Part shown: positions 1-12,223 of the stretch, piece after piece
Numbering within the stretch: the first letter of the stretch is position 1
How the letters are laid out: each line of letters starts with the position of its first letter
From: Carposina sasakii
Lineage: Eukaryota > Arthropoda > Insecta > Lepidoptera > Carposinidae
Length of the DNA stretch: 64,000 nucleotides
Direction of reading: 5' to 3'
Assembly (NCBI GenBank): GCA_014607495.2
Contig: CP053160.1
Coordinates: 8,742,001-8,806,000, forward strand
Position numbers and translations under genes: made by a program
The notes under the pieces: model-generated
Database searches by the model: none
What the model was told of the DNA's origin: nothing
What the model saw: only the letters and a program-made list of their open reading frames with translations

Positions 1-317
1 ATTTGAAGGTCTTTTTAAATTTTATCCTTCAGATAGACTATTGGAAAAACCAGCCCTAAATATATGTGCTCTACTCTATAGAGCTGGGTACCAAATTCTT
101 TCGAAATCAATAAGTGCTAGTGCACCTATGAAAGAATCAATCCATGACTCGGAACGAAAGAATCGATATATAAAACTATCGCTCCTATACTACAATAATT
201 CGAACCTAAACCTTTCATCACAACCGAGCGAGATGGCAGAGAACTGTGGAGGCCCTTTGCCCCATCCCGGGTACACAGGAACATAAGTCAAGTAAGTCAA
301 TACCTTTAATCAAGCAT

Positions 318-426
318 CCCCCTGATTTAATTTGCAGTAGCAGGGCCGAAGCAATGCTATAGCGAAAATTGAGAAAGTGTACGTGAGCGCTTCGGCTCTG
401 CTACTGCAAGTCACGTAATTAGGGGG
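318..426. repeat. Small snap-back MITE-like element
   Basis: The arms at 332-352 and 389-409 are inverted copies of about 21 bp (TTGCAGTAGCAGGGCCGAAG type) with one or two mismatches. They are enclosed by CCCCC at 318-322 and GGGGG at 422-426. The structure would fold into a hairpin with a loop of about 36 nt. It has no coding capacity, and a target-site duplication was not established. Confidence 0.6.
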
Positions 427-994
427 CAGGTCATACACTCCATTTTCCACATCACACAATACCTTTTAGCACCTTACAATAACATGTGACACTTGCTTCA
501 AACGTTATCATTGTTAGCAAGGACGCGCAGAAAGCGCAGCGGAAGTGACGCTGCGCACAAAGCGACGTCTATTTCCGTCTTCTTATAAAGGAAGCTCGAA
601 CATACTACATAATGTTGTATATTATGTAAATAAATCTTGTTTGCTTTCTTCATTCCGAAATGCAGCACTGTGCTACGTATTATCCCAACTAATATTATAA
701 CTAAATTCTAATAAGTTTTGTTTGTTACTTCCAATCAATTTGCATACGTAGGTATATGGCATCTTTTCAACAAACTAATGAGATGGCTATTGCACTAAGC
801 GATCCGATATCTAGGTAAATGATAGTGGGCCTAATAAAATGACCCTATATCGATATACTATATCGATGCCTTAAAGAAGTCATCGATAAATTTATACGCC
901 GGGATAAATAGAGTTTTTGTAGGAAATGAGACATACGCTGGCGAGCATAACTAATGACACAATATTTTAGCATGCCACTGTCGGCAAAATACAA

Positions 995-1233
995 CTTTTT
1001 TTTTTTTTTTTCACTTCACAACACATTGACCTAGTCCCACACTAAGATCCCTAAGGTCTTGTGTCGTGGGTACTAAGCAACGGTATATAAATACATAGAT
1101 AAGTATATAAACATCCATGACTCGGAAACAAACATCGATATTCATCACATCAATGTTTGCACCTACCGGGATTCGAACCCAGGACCTATGGCGTCGCAGG
1201 CAGGGCCACTACCAACTACACCAATCGGCCGTC
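995..1233 (-). mobile_element. tRNA-derived SINE (minus orientation)
   Basis: Read on the minus strand, the element starts with a tRNA-like head, GACGGCCGATTGGTGTAG, and carries a B-box-like GGGTTCGAATCC. A body containing a TTGCTTAGTACCCACGACAC motif follows, and the element ends in an A-rich tail (the T run at 995-1011). The same family recurs at 18596-18840 and 63084-63315 and as a damaged copy at 56300-56470. The tRNA head is a SINE promoter and not a functional tRNA gene. Confidence 0.8.
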
Positions 1234-1543
1234 ATCACCAACTAAGACAACTAAAACAGACTGACCACCACCTTATTATGTGCAAATAAAAACTTGTGAA
1301 TTTAAATTAATACGCATTATGGCTGGCTGATAGGAGAATAATCTCGGTAATAATAAAATTGTTAATTACACATGCAGCCACGTTAGATACCTTATTCTCA
1401 TCAAACAATAGAAGGAACATTTGTATAATCTAAGTGTAGACATAATATGAGCAACCAACATCCGTACCTAGGTAATATCTGTAAATAGGAAACTGACTCA
1501 CTTAGCAGAATAACAGGTTATTAGTTGTATATTTTGCTCTCTT

Positions 1544-1718
1544 AAGGTGGGTTCCCACGGTGCGTGATTTCGCGGACGAACGCGGACGCGCCGACGGCTA
1601 CGGACGGACGCGCACCACGGACGCGTCTGTATTACCACAGACGCTCCGATTCCCACGATCCGTGGTGCGGGCTGGTGCGCGTCCGTCCGTAATATCACGC
1701 ACCGTGGGAACCCACCTT
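1544..1718. mobile_element. MITE with ~24-bp terminal inverted repeats
   Basis: The ends are perfect inverted repeats beginning AAGGTGGGTTCCCACGGTGC, and the interior is rich in CG and GGACGCG words. The flanks are TT-A at the left and TTTA at the right, which would fit a TTAA-like target, but this is not certain. There is no coding sequence. Confidence 0.75.
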
Positions 1719-2582
1719 TAGAAAACATTGTCACATATACCTAGGAATTTTGAATGGGTATCAAAGACCACAATATTCAAATCAAAATTGAGATATGGCT
1801 TTTCTCTTATACACAGGCACATAGGAAAAAGGCTTTGCCAATTTCAATTAGACTGCTAGAAACTAAATTATGTCCTACAGCAGAATGTATGAATGATTTT
1901 ACAATTTGCCTTCTTTATTGAAGTGTCATGAACATTTCAAATACCTACCTATGATTAAATGTTATAAAACTATTTTATGAATGAACCATTATTCAATTAT
2001 TGCAGGTACTTTGATGAATAATGGGGAAAAAATAGGCTTAAATTGCAAATATCCTAGAATTAGAATTCATTCACTTGCTACCAGCACATGCAGTACTTAC
2101 CTACTCGTATATATTCAGTATCTTCTTTACATCTCAGCTTTTATTGTACTGTACAGGACTACCTATCTAATTACTTTACTAATAAGTGTACAGTCTTGCT
2201 TGACCCTGAGTAAAAAATCACAACCATTTTAACGAATCTGAAACGGTTCGCCAACGGACGATTGAATTCGTCTTATCGCTTAGTTACCATTTTTGGTGTT
2301 TGTTTCTTATATCATGTAGGTAAGATTAAGGCCGCTACATCCGCGTCTGCAATTGGGTGATGACCATCATTGCCATGCCACCACCCACGTGTCTGAAGAG
2401 TCACGGGTCAACGACCGCAGGGTATCATGACCGTCTTTTAGACACGTGAGCGCGAGTTATTAATGGTGCGACCATCATAATAACGATATTTTAATAAATA
2501 TATCACATATCAATTCATATCACATATCAAATATATCACATATCAATTACATTATAATTTGTATTTTGTACAATATAGCCAC

Positions 2583-2830
2583 GTGGTGCCGGCAGAGTAG
2601 AGTTTGTACCAATCCATGCCTGCCCGTGAGTATCGTACGAGGCGATTAAGGGTTTCGGGGAGGTGGGCAGCAGCGCCTCCCGTACTGACAACATAGTCTG
2701 AAAATCACACTGCGGTCACCAACCCGCCTGCCCAGCGTGGTGACTATGGGCAAACCCCCTGTGGCAGTAGCCTTGTGGCGTACCCTGGGGGAGACCTGCG
2801 TTCACCAGTGGACTGCAATAGGTGGAAGAA
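2583..2830 (-). repeat. Dispersed retrotransposon-tail repeat (family A), minus
   Basis: On the minus strand this contains the family's signature word CCACTG(n)TGGACG-type text followed by GGGGGTTTGCCCATAGTCAC and a GGCGCTGCTGCCCACCTC segment. It is followed on the plus strand by a GAA repeat. The same family is at 5803-6055, 8106-8320, 12056-12140, 18259-18495, 19499-19680 and 54655-54730. I read it as the 3' end of a non-LTR retrotransposon because several copies start with an ATC repeat. Confidence 0.7.
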
Positions 2831-3705
2831 GAAGAAGAAGATACTATACAATAGCGGCCCCTCGTGAGTTCGTCCACATGAAGTTTATAGTCTGTGTAGT
2901 ATAAAAACTGTACTGAAAACTTAGATATAATTTAGATATTAGAGCAGGTTTTTAAAAGATGTAGGTATGTTAATTAATGCGTTTCCGTACACACCTGTAA
3001 CACTCATCCACTGCTATCTATGTCTATAGTATGTCATCACTAAACATGCATAAATGATACTTATCGAGTGTTTATCAACTGTTTGTTGATAAGCCACTCG
3101 GCTCGACACAAACTTGAGTAGGTATTGAGTCATGTTAGCTAGGAAAACATAAATAAAATAAACGAGTTCATTCTAAGCACAGTCGGTTTAAGGTAATGTT
3201 TGGAAAAATTACATACATGCATACAATGTTATTTTAGGTGCGTTAGAGTTATTTATAGCTATTCGAAAAACATATTTTCTAAAAAAAAACTGATAAATCT
3301 TGGGCTCTTGGACTAAAACGATGACATTACAAAGCCTCATCTCAACATTTGTAAATTTTAGGCAATATTAAGCGTAAACAATGTTTAAATTATTTAACTA
3401 TTATCAGGTGCCGGGAAGTTGGGATTAAAAGTTGCCATTTCGAAATATCTTTAAAATCGTTGTTTTTCTTTTAGTTTATTAAAAATTAAGCTAAGACAGC
3501 CGTTATAAGTCTAACCTACATAACAATAACCATCTCTAATTGCATTCTACTCATTCTTATTAGTTTTTTGTTCAGTCACAAATTCGCAAAGAAGTACCAG
3601 GCATCCATAAACATAAAGCAAACAAAATCGCTCGAGGCAACAATTACACGCACCATTATGGGCAGACGACTCAAGGATGCCGTCATCGCGCAACTATGTA
3701 CTAAC

Positions 3706-3935
3706 TAGTGGACGCCCGCGACTTCGTCCGCGTGGACTGCAGAAAATACAAAATGTCGAAATTATCCGGGATAGAAATATTTTCCCGGGATAAAAAGTAG
3801 CCTATGTGTTAATCCAGGGTGTCGACTAACTCCATACCAAATTTTATTATAATGGCTCCAGCCGTTTTTACGTGAAAGAGTAACAAACACCCATCCATCC
3901 ATACTTACAAACTTTCGCGTTTATAATGATGATGA
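3706..3935 (+). repeat. RTE-like non-LTR retrotransposon 3' fragment
   Basis: Begins with GACGCCCGCGACTTCGTCCG, continues through a segment with TTTTCCCGGGATAAAAAGTA, and ends with a CATC repeat and CTTTCGCGTTTATAAT. Related fragments lie at 10309-10540, 11560-11795 and 60515-60722, with a short minus remnant at 57058-57089. This tail type is common in Lepidoptera; the RTE assignment is from memory. Confidence 0.65.
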
Positions 3936-4849
3936 TCTCCGACCGTATTTCGGCCAAGGCGACCAATCTCTACGGAGATTGGCCAGGTACGCAGGAGATA
4001 TTATAGTGCATAAGTGTGTGCGCAAACTCAGATGCACTCTCTATTCCGTTACTCTCTTAGTCCGATGGGACGGAAAGCCGACACGACCGGAGAGATATCA
4101 GGCACAGGACCAACGGTTTTACGTGCTTTCCGAGGCACGAGCTAAGTGACAATTTTACAACATTAAAATCTGTACAAAAATATAAATTCGTTGGTACAGG
4201 CCCGTGACTTTTATTTAATAAAATTAATAATAAAAGACATAAATCGATAAAATATAATTTTAAATATAGCTTTTTTTATGTACTTAACACATGTTTAGCC
4301 TCATCGATTTTCGTACGTTTAGTTTGGAAATCAGACATTAGCCGACCGAACTTACGCCTCCCGCTTGGAAGGTGCACATCATAACCACTGGGCTATCACC
4401 GCTTTTTTTATAATATTATTTTTATAATAGCGTTTATAATATTAGTAGGATGTATCAGCAGCTTATAAGAGCTACAAGATCTTAGGAATAATAGTGTCGA
4501 ATCAGCTATGCGGAATAATTGGGTAAAAATAGACCATGATGTCTTTAAGCTCGTCATAGAGGAATAAGATGTCGTAGAGTGCTAATGTCATACTAACTGC
4601 TTCGATGCACCTTTAGACTTTTAGTGCCTCACAATTCCATCCAGTTCTTGACACTTAGATTGCATCACTGTGGGTTACAGTAGTACATTAGTAATGCAGT
4701 AGGTACATTATTAATGTTCTGTCTAAATGCACCACGGGCAGGTGAGGTTGACTTTGGGTCCCAAGGTATTAGTCGAACCCACTTACTACACCCTATTACA
4801 TTACTATATTTTAGCATTTGATGATAGGATAAGGTCCCCATTGAGGGTT

Positions 4850-4970
4850 CGCTCACCACCGGGCCCTACACCCTCCCCTGACCCTCGGATCTGCCGATTC
4901 ATGATCACAAACACAAGACACTACTGTCGCAATGAGAAGCCAGATCCAAGCACCTAGCATGCAACCATAA
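4850..4970 (+). repeat. Dispersed repeat family B
   Basis: Contains CACCACCGGGCCCTACACCC, then GACCCTCGGATCTG and GCACCTAGCATGCAA. The same words recur at 39763-39973, 48700-48810 and 49257-49437. No protein-coding content is visible. Confidence 0.6.
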
Positions 4971-5398
4971 ATACATAGCTGCTAATCCGAAAACCAATTA
5001 AAATTTTGATTTCATTTGAGATTTGAACTTCCGAATAGTGACGCTTGATACAATTAAATATTGAACGATAGGATAAGGTATTATAACATTATTAAGTACA
5101 TATAAATTCGTTAATCTATTACTTTTAATCTTTGTCACGGCGAAAAACTGCATTTATAACTAACATCAGTTTCTCGTCTATTTATCGTATCTAGTGAACT
5201 TTACACCAGTAGCTTATAGTAGTCTTTTTAATGACCTTTGCAGGGGAACCAGAGCACGAAAACACATGGGACGAAATGTATACCGTCGGCATTTAGGAAA
5301 CAAAACCATAGGCTATGCGTAGCATGCAACACAACACTTATGTTAGCTCTAGGAAACCTTAAGCAAATAAGTTGCCGCAGTTCACAGACAGATATTAA

Positions 5399-5664
5399 GG
5401 GGTCATCCATAAATTATGTCACACGAATTTCATGATTTTTTGCCCCTCCCCCCTCCTTGTCATAGCTGGTCACATTTATGAGACCCCCCCTCCCTAGTGT
5501 GACGTCACATTTAGCTTTTTTTGCAAATTTATATTTAGAGATTATTGAATGAAAATGTGACGTCACGAAATTTAGGACCCCTCCCACCCCCTTGTCACAA
5601 AATGTCACAGTTAGACGACCCCCTCCCTCCCCCTTAACCTGTGACGTAATATATGGATGGCCCC
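5399..5664. mobile_element. MITE with GGGGTCATCCATAAATTA-type ends
   Basis: The left end GGGGTCATCCATAAATTATG and the right end, ATATATGGATGGCCCC on the plus strand, are inverted copies. The left flank is TTAA and the right flank CTAA, compatible with a TTAA-targeting (piggyBac-like) element with one change. Internal GTGACGTCAC words and runs of C occur throughout. An antisense ORF across it is fortuitous. Confidence 0.7.
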
Positions 5665-5802
5665 TAAGGCCAGTTGTTGGACAAGTCGTTATGCTTCCTA
5701 TTAGATAGTTAAAATACATGAAAAATACTACATATAGTTTGACTGGCGATTTTAAGTTTGTAATAATAAGCTTACTTACACCCCTGATCAAACAACCCTT
5801 TC

Positions 5803-6055
5803 ATCATCATCATCATCAGCCTATTGCAGTCCACTACTGTACGTAGGTCTCCCCCATGGCACGTCACAAGACTGTCATGGGGGGTATTTGCCCATAGTCA
5901 CTACGCTGGGTTGGTGACCGCAGTTTGTATTTTGGACTATGTTGTTAACATGAGAGGCGCTGCTGCCCACCTCCCGGAAACCCTTAACCGCCACGGGCAG
6001 ACATGGGGTGGTACGAATTCTACTCAGCCTGCACCGCGCGGCCAACCCTTATAAG
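5803..6055 (+). repeat. Dispersed retrotransposon-tail repeat (family A)
   Basis: Starts with an ATC repeat, then the AGCCTATTGCAGTCCACT signature, TTGCCCATAGTCACTACGCT and CTGCTGCCCACCTCCCGG. It matches the other family A copies in the window. Confidence 0.75.
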
Positions 6056-6388
6056 ATAAGAATCGACAGGTCGCTATGCTACTTCGTGCAATGTTACAAA
6101 TGCATATTGACTTTGTATATGAACATTACATACTCTATGTATAAGAGCCCAACATTCCTAGCAATAAACTTAACTGGACGATGCCCTTAATAAGCCAAAC
6201 GGACTAGTTAATGAAAACAATTTTGCATCTATGCCACACGTATATCGAACACAGGATGATAAGAAATATGCATAGTGATGCAACTGTCAAAATTTAAATG
6301 GATGGTAAGTAAACATTAACTTTCTAAGTAACCTTCAAAGTAAACATCCGACTCGAAGGACCAAAAAACAATAAATTCTAGTACACAT

Positions 6389-7316
6389 TAGGGCTTCCAA
6401 GGGCGCGGGATCCCGCGCCATTTTCCAATCCCGCGTGATGCGGGATTACGGGCGCGGAATCCGCGGAATTTGCGGGATTGAAAAAAAGCGTGCATGCGAC
6501 CTCTTGCAAGCGCGATCGCTCAGAGACCGGAAATTTTTTTCATCGAACCCGTAATACGTGTGGGGGTATCTATGGATAAGTCTTCAAAAATGATATTGAT
6601 GTTTCTAAACTGAATTGGCGCGAGACAATTCCAAAGTGGTAAAATGTGTCCCCCTGTAACTTCTAAAATAAGAGAATGATAAAACTAAAAAAAATATACG
6701 CACAACGAAAATTGGTTTGAACGAGATCTAGTAAGTAGTGTTTTTTAATACGTCATAAATCGTAAACAGTAATTTACCTTTCATACGGAACTCTTTCATG
6801 GGCGAGTCCGACTCGTACTTGTTTTTGTTACAAATAAACGGTGTTATTTGATTGATATGTGATATAGTATATGACATAGTAATATGAACGTAAATAAATG
6901 TGGAGTTCATTAATTCGTTGTTTTATTTGCCTTATACAGGATGTAACAAAAAGGGTATGTTAAGCGAAAAGCTACGTAAATAGCCCACTGTAGAGAACCT
7001 ATAAACAAAATATGAGACTCAAAATCACATGTTTATTTTTCCCGATAGTATGGAGAATTTTTAAATATCTCAGGAATTTTCATACAATTTTGAAAAATAA
7101 ACATGCGATTTCGAGTCTCAAATTTTCTGGATAGGTTCTCAACAGTGGGCTATTTACGTAGCTTTTCGCTTAACATACCCTTCCTGTTACACCCTGTATA
7201 ACTGTGAATATTTTCAATATGCGGGATCCCGCAAATACCGAGGTCCCGCGGGGTTGAAAAAACGTAGTCCCGTAAATACCAAGATTGAATTTCAGGCTGC
7301 GGGATTGGAAGCCCTA
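6389..7316. mobile_element. Non-autonomous hAT-type transposon
   Basis: The termini are the perfect inverted repeat TAGGGCTTCCAA / TTGGAAGCCCTA. They are flanked on both sides by the identical 8-bp sequence GTACACAT (6381-6388 and 7317-7324). An 8-bp duplication with a short TA-starting inverted repeat is the hallmark of hAT elements. The subterminal regions are packed with GCGGGATCCCGC-like palindromes. There is no transposase ORF. A second element is nested at 6935-7198. Confidence 0.85.
6935..7198. mobile_element. Tc1/mariner-like palindromic MITE (family C), nested
   Basis: Ends are TACAGGATGTAACA and TGTTACACCCTGTA, with TA on each outer side. About 60 bp of each end is an inverted copy of the other, including AGGGTATGTTAAGCGAAAAG. 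The interior is palindromic around TATGGAGAATTTTTAAATAT. Other members: 37619-37858 (complete), 11153-11301 and 13961-14098 (half copies). The assignment rests on the TA target and TACAGGGTGT ends. Confidence 0.75.
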
Positions 7317-8105
7317 GTACACATGTTAACATATTTGTGCCTATAAATGGGTAGATATCACAATGAATTTGAGGCTATCATATGCAAAATCATCAGGCTC
7401 TGATGATGTGATGTGATCATCAAGTACTGACTGGCTGATGTTAAAGGAGGAGAGAAAGAGAGGAGAAAGAATACTCATCATGATATGTAATACAGCGTAA
7501 GTGCATATTCCGTATAGTAGATACACCTACATAGGTGATGATAAGTAAGCTAAGCGTGCGCTAAAGATAGCTACGTGGTTAAGTGCATGAGCTAACATCC
7601 GGCTTAGCAGTAAAGGAAATTTTCAATGAAAACTTGAATGACATTGTTTTGATAGCACAGATGTTATGACAGCCCTACGACACGTCAGCCTTGACTAGTG
7701 TTGCGAGGTTTTTGTTCTGTGAAATAAAAATACGGCTTCTCGATGTCACTGTCACACCCTGTATGTAATGGGACATGGTTAAAGCCCCATTTACTTGGTA
7801 CCAATTTCTTCAACATTCAAGAGCCATTCTTTTCTAGTAAAAACTTGAACAACATGTTAAAAATGGCAGTTTACATAACATGCCAGTCATTTATTGCTTC
7901 ATTTGATTGGGCTCTACTCTAGACACTTGGTTGGTTAACACAAGACTATATTTCTATAAATAACCTAACTTACTTAAACCTAGCAAACGATAAGTCCTTT
8001 CAATGCATTTTCATGTATAACACAGCTTCGGTATTACAGGATACATATTAATAACCCTCCTTCTGGCGCAGTCGGGTAATAACGGTCATCAAGTTCAATG
8101 CAGAG

Positions 8106-8320
8106 ATTTCATCATCATCATAATCATCATCAGCCTATTGCAGTCCACTGCTGGACGTAGGCCTCCCCCAGGGCACTCCACAAGACTGCCATGGGGGGCA
8201 TTTGCCCATAGTCACCACGCTGGGCAGGCGGGATCGTGACCGCAGTTTGTATTTTGGACTACGAGTATGTTGTCAACACGAGAGGCGCTGCTGCCCACGT
8301 CCCGGAAACCCTTATTGCAG
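8106..8320 (+). repeat. Dispersed retrotransposon-tail repeat (family A)
   Basis: An ATC/ATA-type repeat at 8112-8131 is followed by AGCCTATTGCAGTCCACTGC, GGCATTTGCCCATAGTCACC and GAGGCGCTGCTGCCCACG. A 131-codon ORF starting inside it is not conserved in any way I can recognise. Confidence 0.75.
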
Positions 8321-10308
8321 AGATTTACCCAGCGCCAATTTAAGATATTCATCTTCATATTACCTGTACCGTACTCAGCACCGCAAAAGCAAAACCACGG
8401 ATGGAGCCATAAAAAACAAATGTCTTCATACCGCAGATCGTATAAACAGCCCTGATTTAATCAGTGCATTGCTACAGGAAGACAATGCAGTCTCAACCAC
8501 AGATTATGCAATATATGCAGTGCAAAGACGCCGACGGCAGTCTGTCTCAATAGAAATTATTTACCAATACGCCGATATTACGGTGTTGCTACAATAGAAC
8601 ACATGGAAACAGTGGAGTTGTAACCAGTGGCTAAACTATGCCGAATAACTTCACAAGATTGGGCAATACGACTAGTATAACTTATCCTAGCAAGATAAGG
8701 GTGTCTGCCACGACCGCCACAGCTAGTTGCTAAAAACGGCATATTTTGGGATCGTAGTTGAGGTCATTGCAGAAGGCCTATGTTCAGCTTTAAACCTCCT
8801 ATGACTGTAATGATGAGGATGATTTATGATACAAATTTTTCGACATCCATAACCACTTTTTCCCTACGTTAGGCCCTTTCTTTACGCCTTTTGGCTAGTT
8901 ACATACTAAACTAGTCGAAGGCGCAAAGAAAGATCTAAGGTATTTCATCACGTAGCTGTGGCATCCTCCTGACTGAGGTGCAACCATAAAGAAAGATATA
9001 CCGTAGCATACGGCGTATGCGGTCGTGTGTAAACAACATCTTCAATCTTGAACGCAACGGTAAAGTTATATCTTCACCATGATGTGTCAATCAACGCAGC
9101 GGCATTTTGATATACTACGAGTGTTTTATTCACTTACAAGTACCGGCATATGATGTCCCTTAAATTTTATTGCTTATTAAAGTTTTTTTAGTTTCTTGGG
9201 GGATTCTGTTGAGCCTAGATTGCAGTGGCAGGAATGAGTAGTCCGATCCCGGAAAACAGCTTGACCTGCGCAGTGCTGCGTCGTAGGTACATCAAACTTA
9301 ACGTAAGTAGATTTAAGAACACATGAAACACATCAAACGCGTCCATATCACTGCTCTGGTGGAAAGGCAGCCTTCGACCGGGCGGCAGAAGGGCACCAGA
9401 TCACCAGACTACACCCAGAAAGATACAAGGAAAATGCATTATAACAATAACAAACAATAACATCTTGAGGTGACTTAAATGACATCATGGCGGAGTTGCG
9501 TCATCGTTGATAATGATCATTACAATGGTAATTAAAAAATAATGACTTTTTTGTAAAAGTACTAAAATAATTATGTCAAGTAACACTTTTCAATAGATAA
9601 TAATAAGGCAGGTATGACGATAAACGTAACATTCAAGACATTTTTTCCATACATAAATACTATGAACAGAGTGAATAATGTAAGTCTTGTAACTAACTAT
9701 ATTACGTACTGCAATTTCTATTCCACATTTATATTAGACGGGCATGGTGAAATTAGGCAATACCAGATACTAGTAGGTATAATATAAAAGGAAGTTTAAA
9801 GTAGGTATATAAGTTAAAGTAAACATACCTATATGAGATAACTACTGAAAATTTACGCCGATCTAAACGCCGTTAGGGCATAGATCGTTGTCGCTATCGT
9901 CATATGTATAAGGTTCTTACTTTGTTAAACAGAATTTACAATAATAATTCTTATAATAAAGTACGTTTAATATTATCATTCAATCGTACACGCGTGCATT
10001 AATAAAAGCAATGAATAGTTAATTGATACGAATCGATCGCTATCATTGTTCATTGGGTCAGCTGGTGAGTCCCTGATCGAGATTTTCGCAACGAAATTGA
10101 ACCTATAAAACACCTACATTAGCAGTGCCTCTAAAAAACTAGTGCATCTAACGTTATACACCCGTTAAACACGCCATTTGACAGGAAAATGTATCGAATA
10201 CAGTAAGTATATTCTTTGATCGAATATCTGTCAAATTAAACAGTGTTTAGCTTACAATGTTTTTTAACATATGAACGCCCTAGATATACATATATATGTA
10301 TTAACTAG

Positions 10309-10540
10309 TGGACGCCCGCGACTCCGTCCACGTGGACTACAGAAAAAACAAAATGTCGAAATTATCTGGGATTAAAACATTTTCCCGGGATAAAAAGTAG
10401 CCTATATGTTAAGTGGGACCAGTCACAATATATTCCTGAAAACTGCATCGAAATCGGTTCAGCCGTTTCTGAGATTAGCGTGCACAAACGCACAGACAAA
10501 CAGACAAAAATTCAAAAAATCATTCTTTTGGGTACTATTG
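10309..10540 (+). repeat. RTE-like retrotransposon 3' fragment
   Basis: Starts GACGCCCGCGACTCCGTCCA and contains CCCGGGATAAAAAGTAGCCT, then GAAATCGGTTCAGCCGTTTC and CACAAACGCACAGACAAACA. It is close to the copy at 11560-11795. Confidence 0.7.
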
Positions 10541-11152
10541 CGTTAATAAAGGTCTCCTATAATATTTTTCTCATATAGCTTCCATGTACAGACAGCGATC
10601 CTTTACATTTTTATTATATGTATACGAGTAGATTAATCTTCCTATACAATAAAAGTGGCATCTTATAAAAAGCAAGTTATTTTAAGAACTACGAAGTGGC
10701 GACTCCATAAAACAACACATTAGAACCGCTCGTAAGTCCAACGTAACCCAATTCAAAAGAACAGAAATAATTATCGCCCTGGAGGATATTTTTGGAAACA
10801 TTTGAGTGGAACTTTGTGGACTATGGTTGTGAATGACTTTAGAGGAATTCCTTTTTTTACGAAGGTAGCTGTTGGCGAAGACTAGTGGGTCAAAAAGTAA
10901 CCACTCGACATATAGATTTTTGCTTGCGAGTCGATAGCGTTAGGGCCTCACTTAGCTCACCCCCTCGCGTCGCGTTGTCGCAAAGGATCAACGCATTGTA
11001 ACTATGCTACGTCGTAACAACAACGCGCGATCGTCGTTACGCAGACGTAAGAGGAGTTCTTTGGCGGATGACCTCCTCATCTCGCCTCGTCTCTTGTCTG
11101 TCGATCCGTTGTCGCTGTACGATCCGTGTAGAGAAGACCCGAAATCATGCGA

Positions 11153-11301
11153 TAGTATGGAGAATTTTTAAATATCTCAAGAATTTACATACAATCTTAA
11201 AAAATAAAAATGTGATTTGTCTTAAATTTTTTAATAGGTTCTCTATAGTGGGCTATTTACATAGCTTTTCGCTTAACATACCCTTTATGCTACACCCTGT
11301 A
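11153..11301. mobile_element. Half copy of family C MITE
   Basis: This matches the right half of the nested element at 6935-7198 (TATGGAGAATTTTTAAATAT ... TTTTCGCTTAACATACCC ... ACACCCTGTAG). The left half is absent. Confidence 0.65.
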
Positions 11302-11559
11302 GATATTGGAATTTTTACTAAAATTATTATTTGACAGACAATATAGGGAGCTAGCTAACAGTTTCACTTGCATACTTGATTGAAGCTTTATAAACAGTAT
11401 AAACAATGACCTACTGAATTGAATACATTGAAATTGATTGACACAGCTGTTTTCTATGTGGTTCACTAACAAAGGCAGATACAGAAGAATTTAAAGACTA
11501 GTTATAAACTAGTGTATTCTTGAATAGGTATAGATACCTACATCTTTATAAAATAACTA

Positions 11560-11795
11560 GTGGACGCCCGCAACTCCGTCCGCGTGGGCTACAGAAAAAA
11601 GAAAATGGCGAAATTATCCGGGATAAAAACATTTTACCAGGATAAAAAGTAGCCTATATGTTAAGTGGGACCTGTCACAATATATTCCTGAAAACTGCAT
11701 CACAATCGGTTCAGCCGTTTGTGAGATTAGTGTGCACAAACGCACAGACAAACCGACAGACAAAAATTCCAAAAATCAATATTTTGGGCACTGTT
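11560..11795 (+). repeat. RTE-like retrotransposon 3' fragment
   Basis: Same layout as 10309-10540, with about 10% differences by eye (GACGCCCGCAACTCCGTCCG start; CACAATCGGTTCAGCCGTTT). Confidence 0.7.
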
Positions 11796-12055
11796 GTGTT
11801 AATAAAGGTCTCCTTTAACATGTTTTCTCATATATCTTCCGTGTACAGACAGCGATCCATTACATTTTTATTATATGTATAGATGATTGCTATTGTCTAA
11901 AGGATTCCTTTTCCTATTACAGTATGAAGAGGTACTAAGTATGTAATAATAAAACTGAGTCAGAATGTAATATGACATCATGTAACTTAGAATTTAGTTG
12001 TTGTTGTATGCATCATATTGTATATAGGCTGTATTTTAGTAGGTACCAATAGAGT

Positions 12056-12140
12056 TGACTATGGGCTAAAACCCCCCCTATGGCAGTAGCCTTATGGCGT
12101 GCCCTGGGGGAGGCCTACGTCCAGCAGTGGACTGCAATGG
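12056..12140 (-). repeat. Family A repeat fragment, minus
   Basis: Reverse-orientation copy of the signature ending in CAGCAGTGGACTGCAATGGG. It directly precedes a coding remnant of a reverse transcriptase. Confidence 0.65.
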
Positions 12141-12148
12141 GACTTGGA

Positions 12149-12223
12149 CTAGGTTGGCAAGAGATAGAGCCGAGTGGCACGCGTTGGAGGAGGCCTTTGC
12201 CCACAAATGGGTTCTCCATTAGA
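12149..12223 (+). pseudogene. C-terminal remnant of a non-LTR reverse transcriptase
   Basis: The plus frame reads ARDRAEWHALEEAFAHKWV and then a stop. It resembles the extreme C-terminus of RTE/CR1-class reverse transcriptases, where a DR.W..LEEA pattern is typical. Only about 24 codons remain, followed by an AT-rich stretch and a TAT repeat. It is a 5'-truncated retrotransposon copy. Confidence 0.6.

Noticed and set aside
5414..5791. 125-codon antisense ORF
   Set aside because: It lies across a MITE with inverted ends, and the sequence is glycine runs from poly-C stretches.
8202..8597. 131-codon ORF
   Set aside because: It begins in a dispersed repeat and shows no conserved pattern or splice context.
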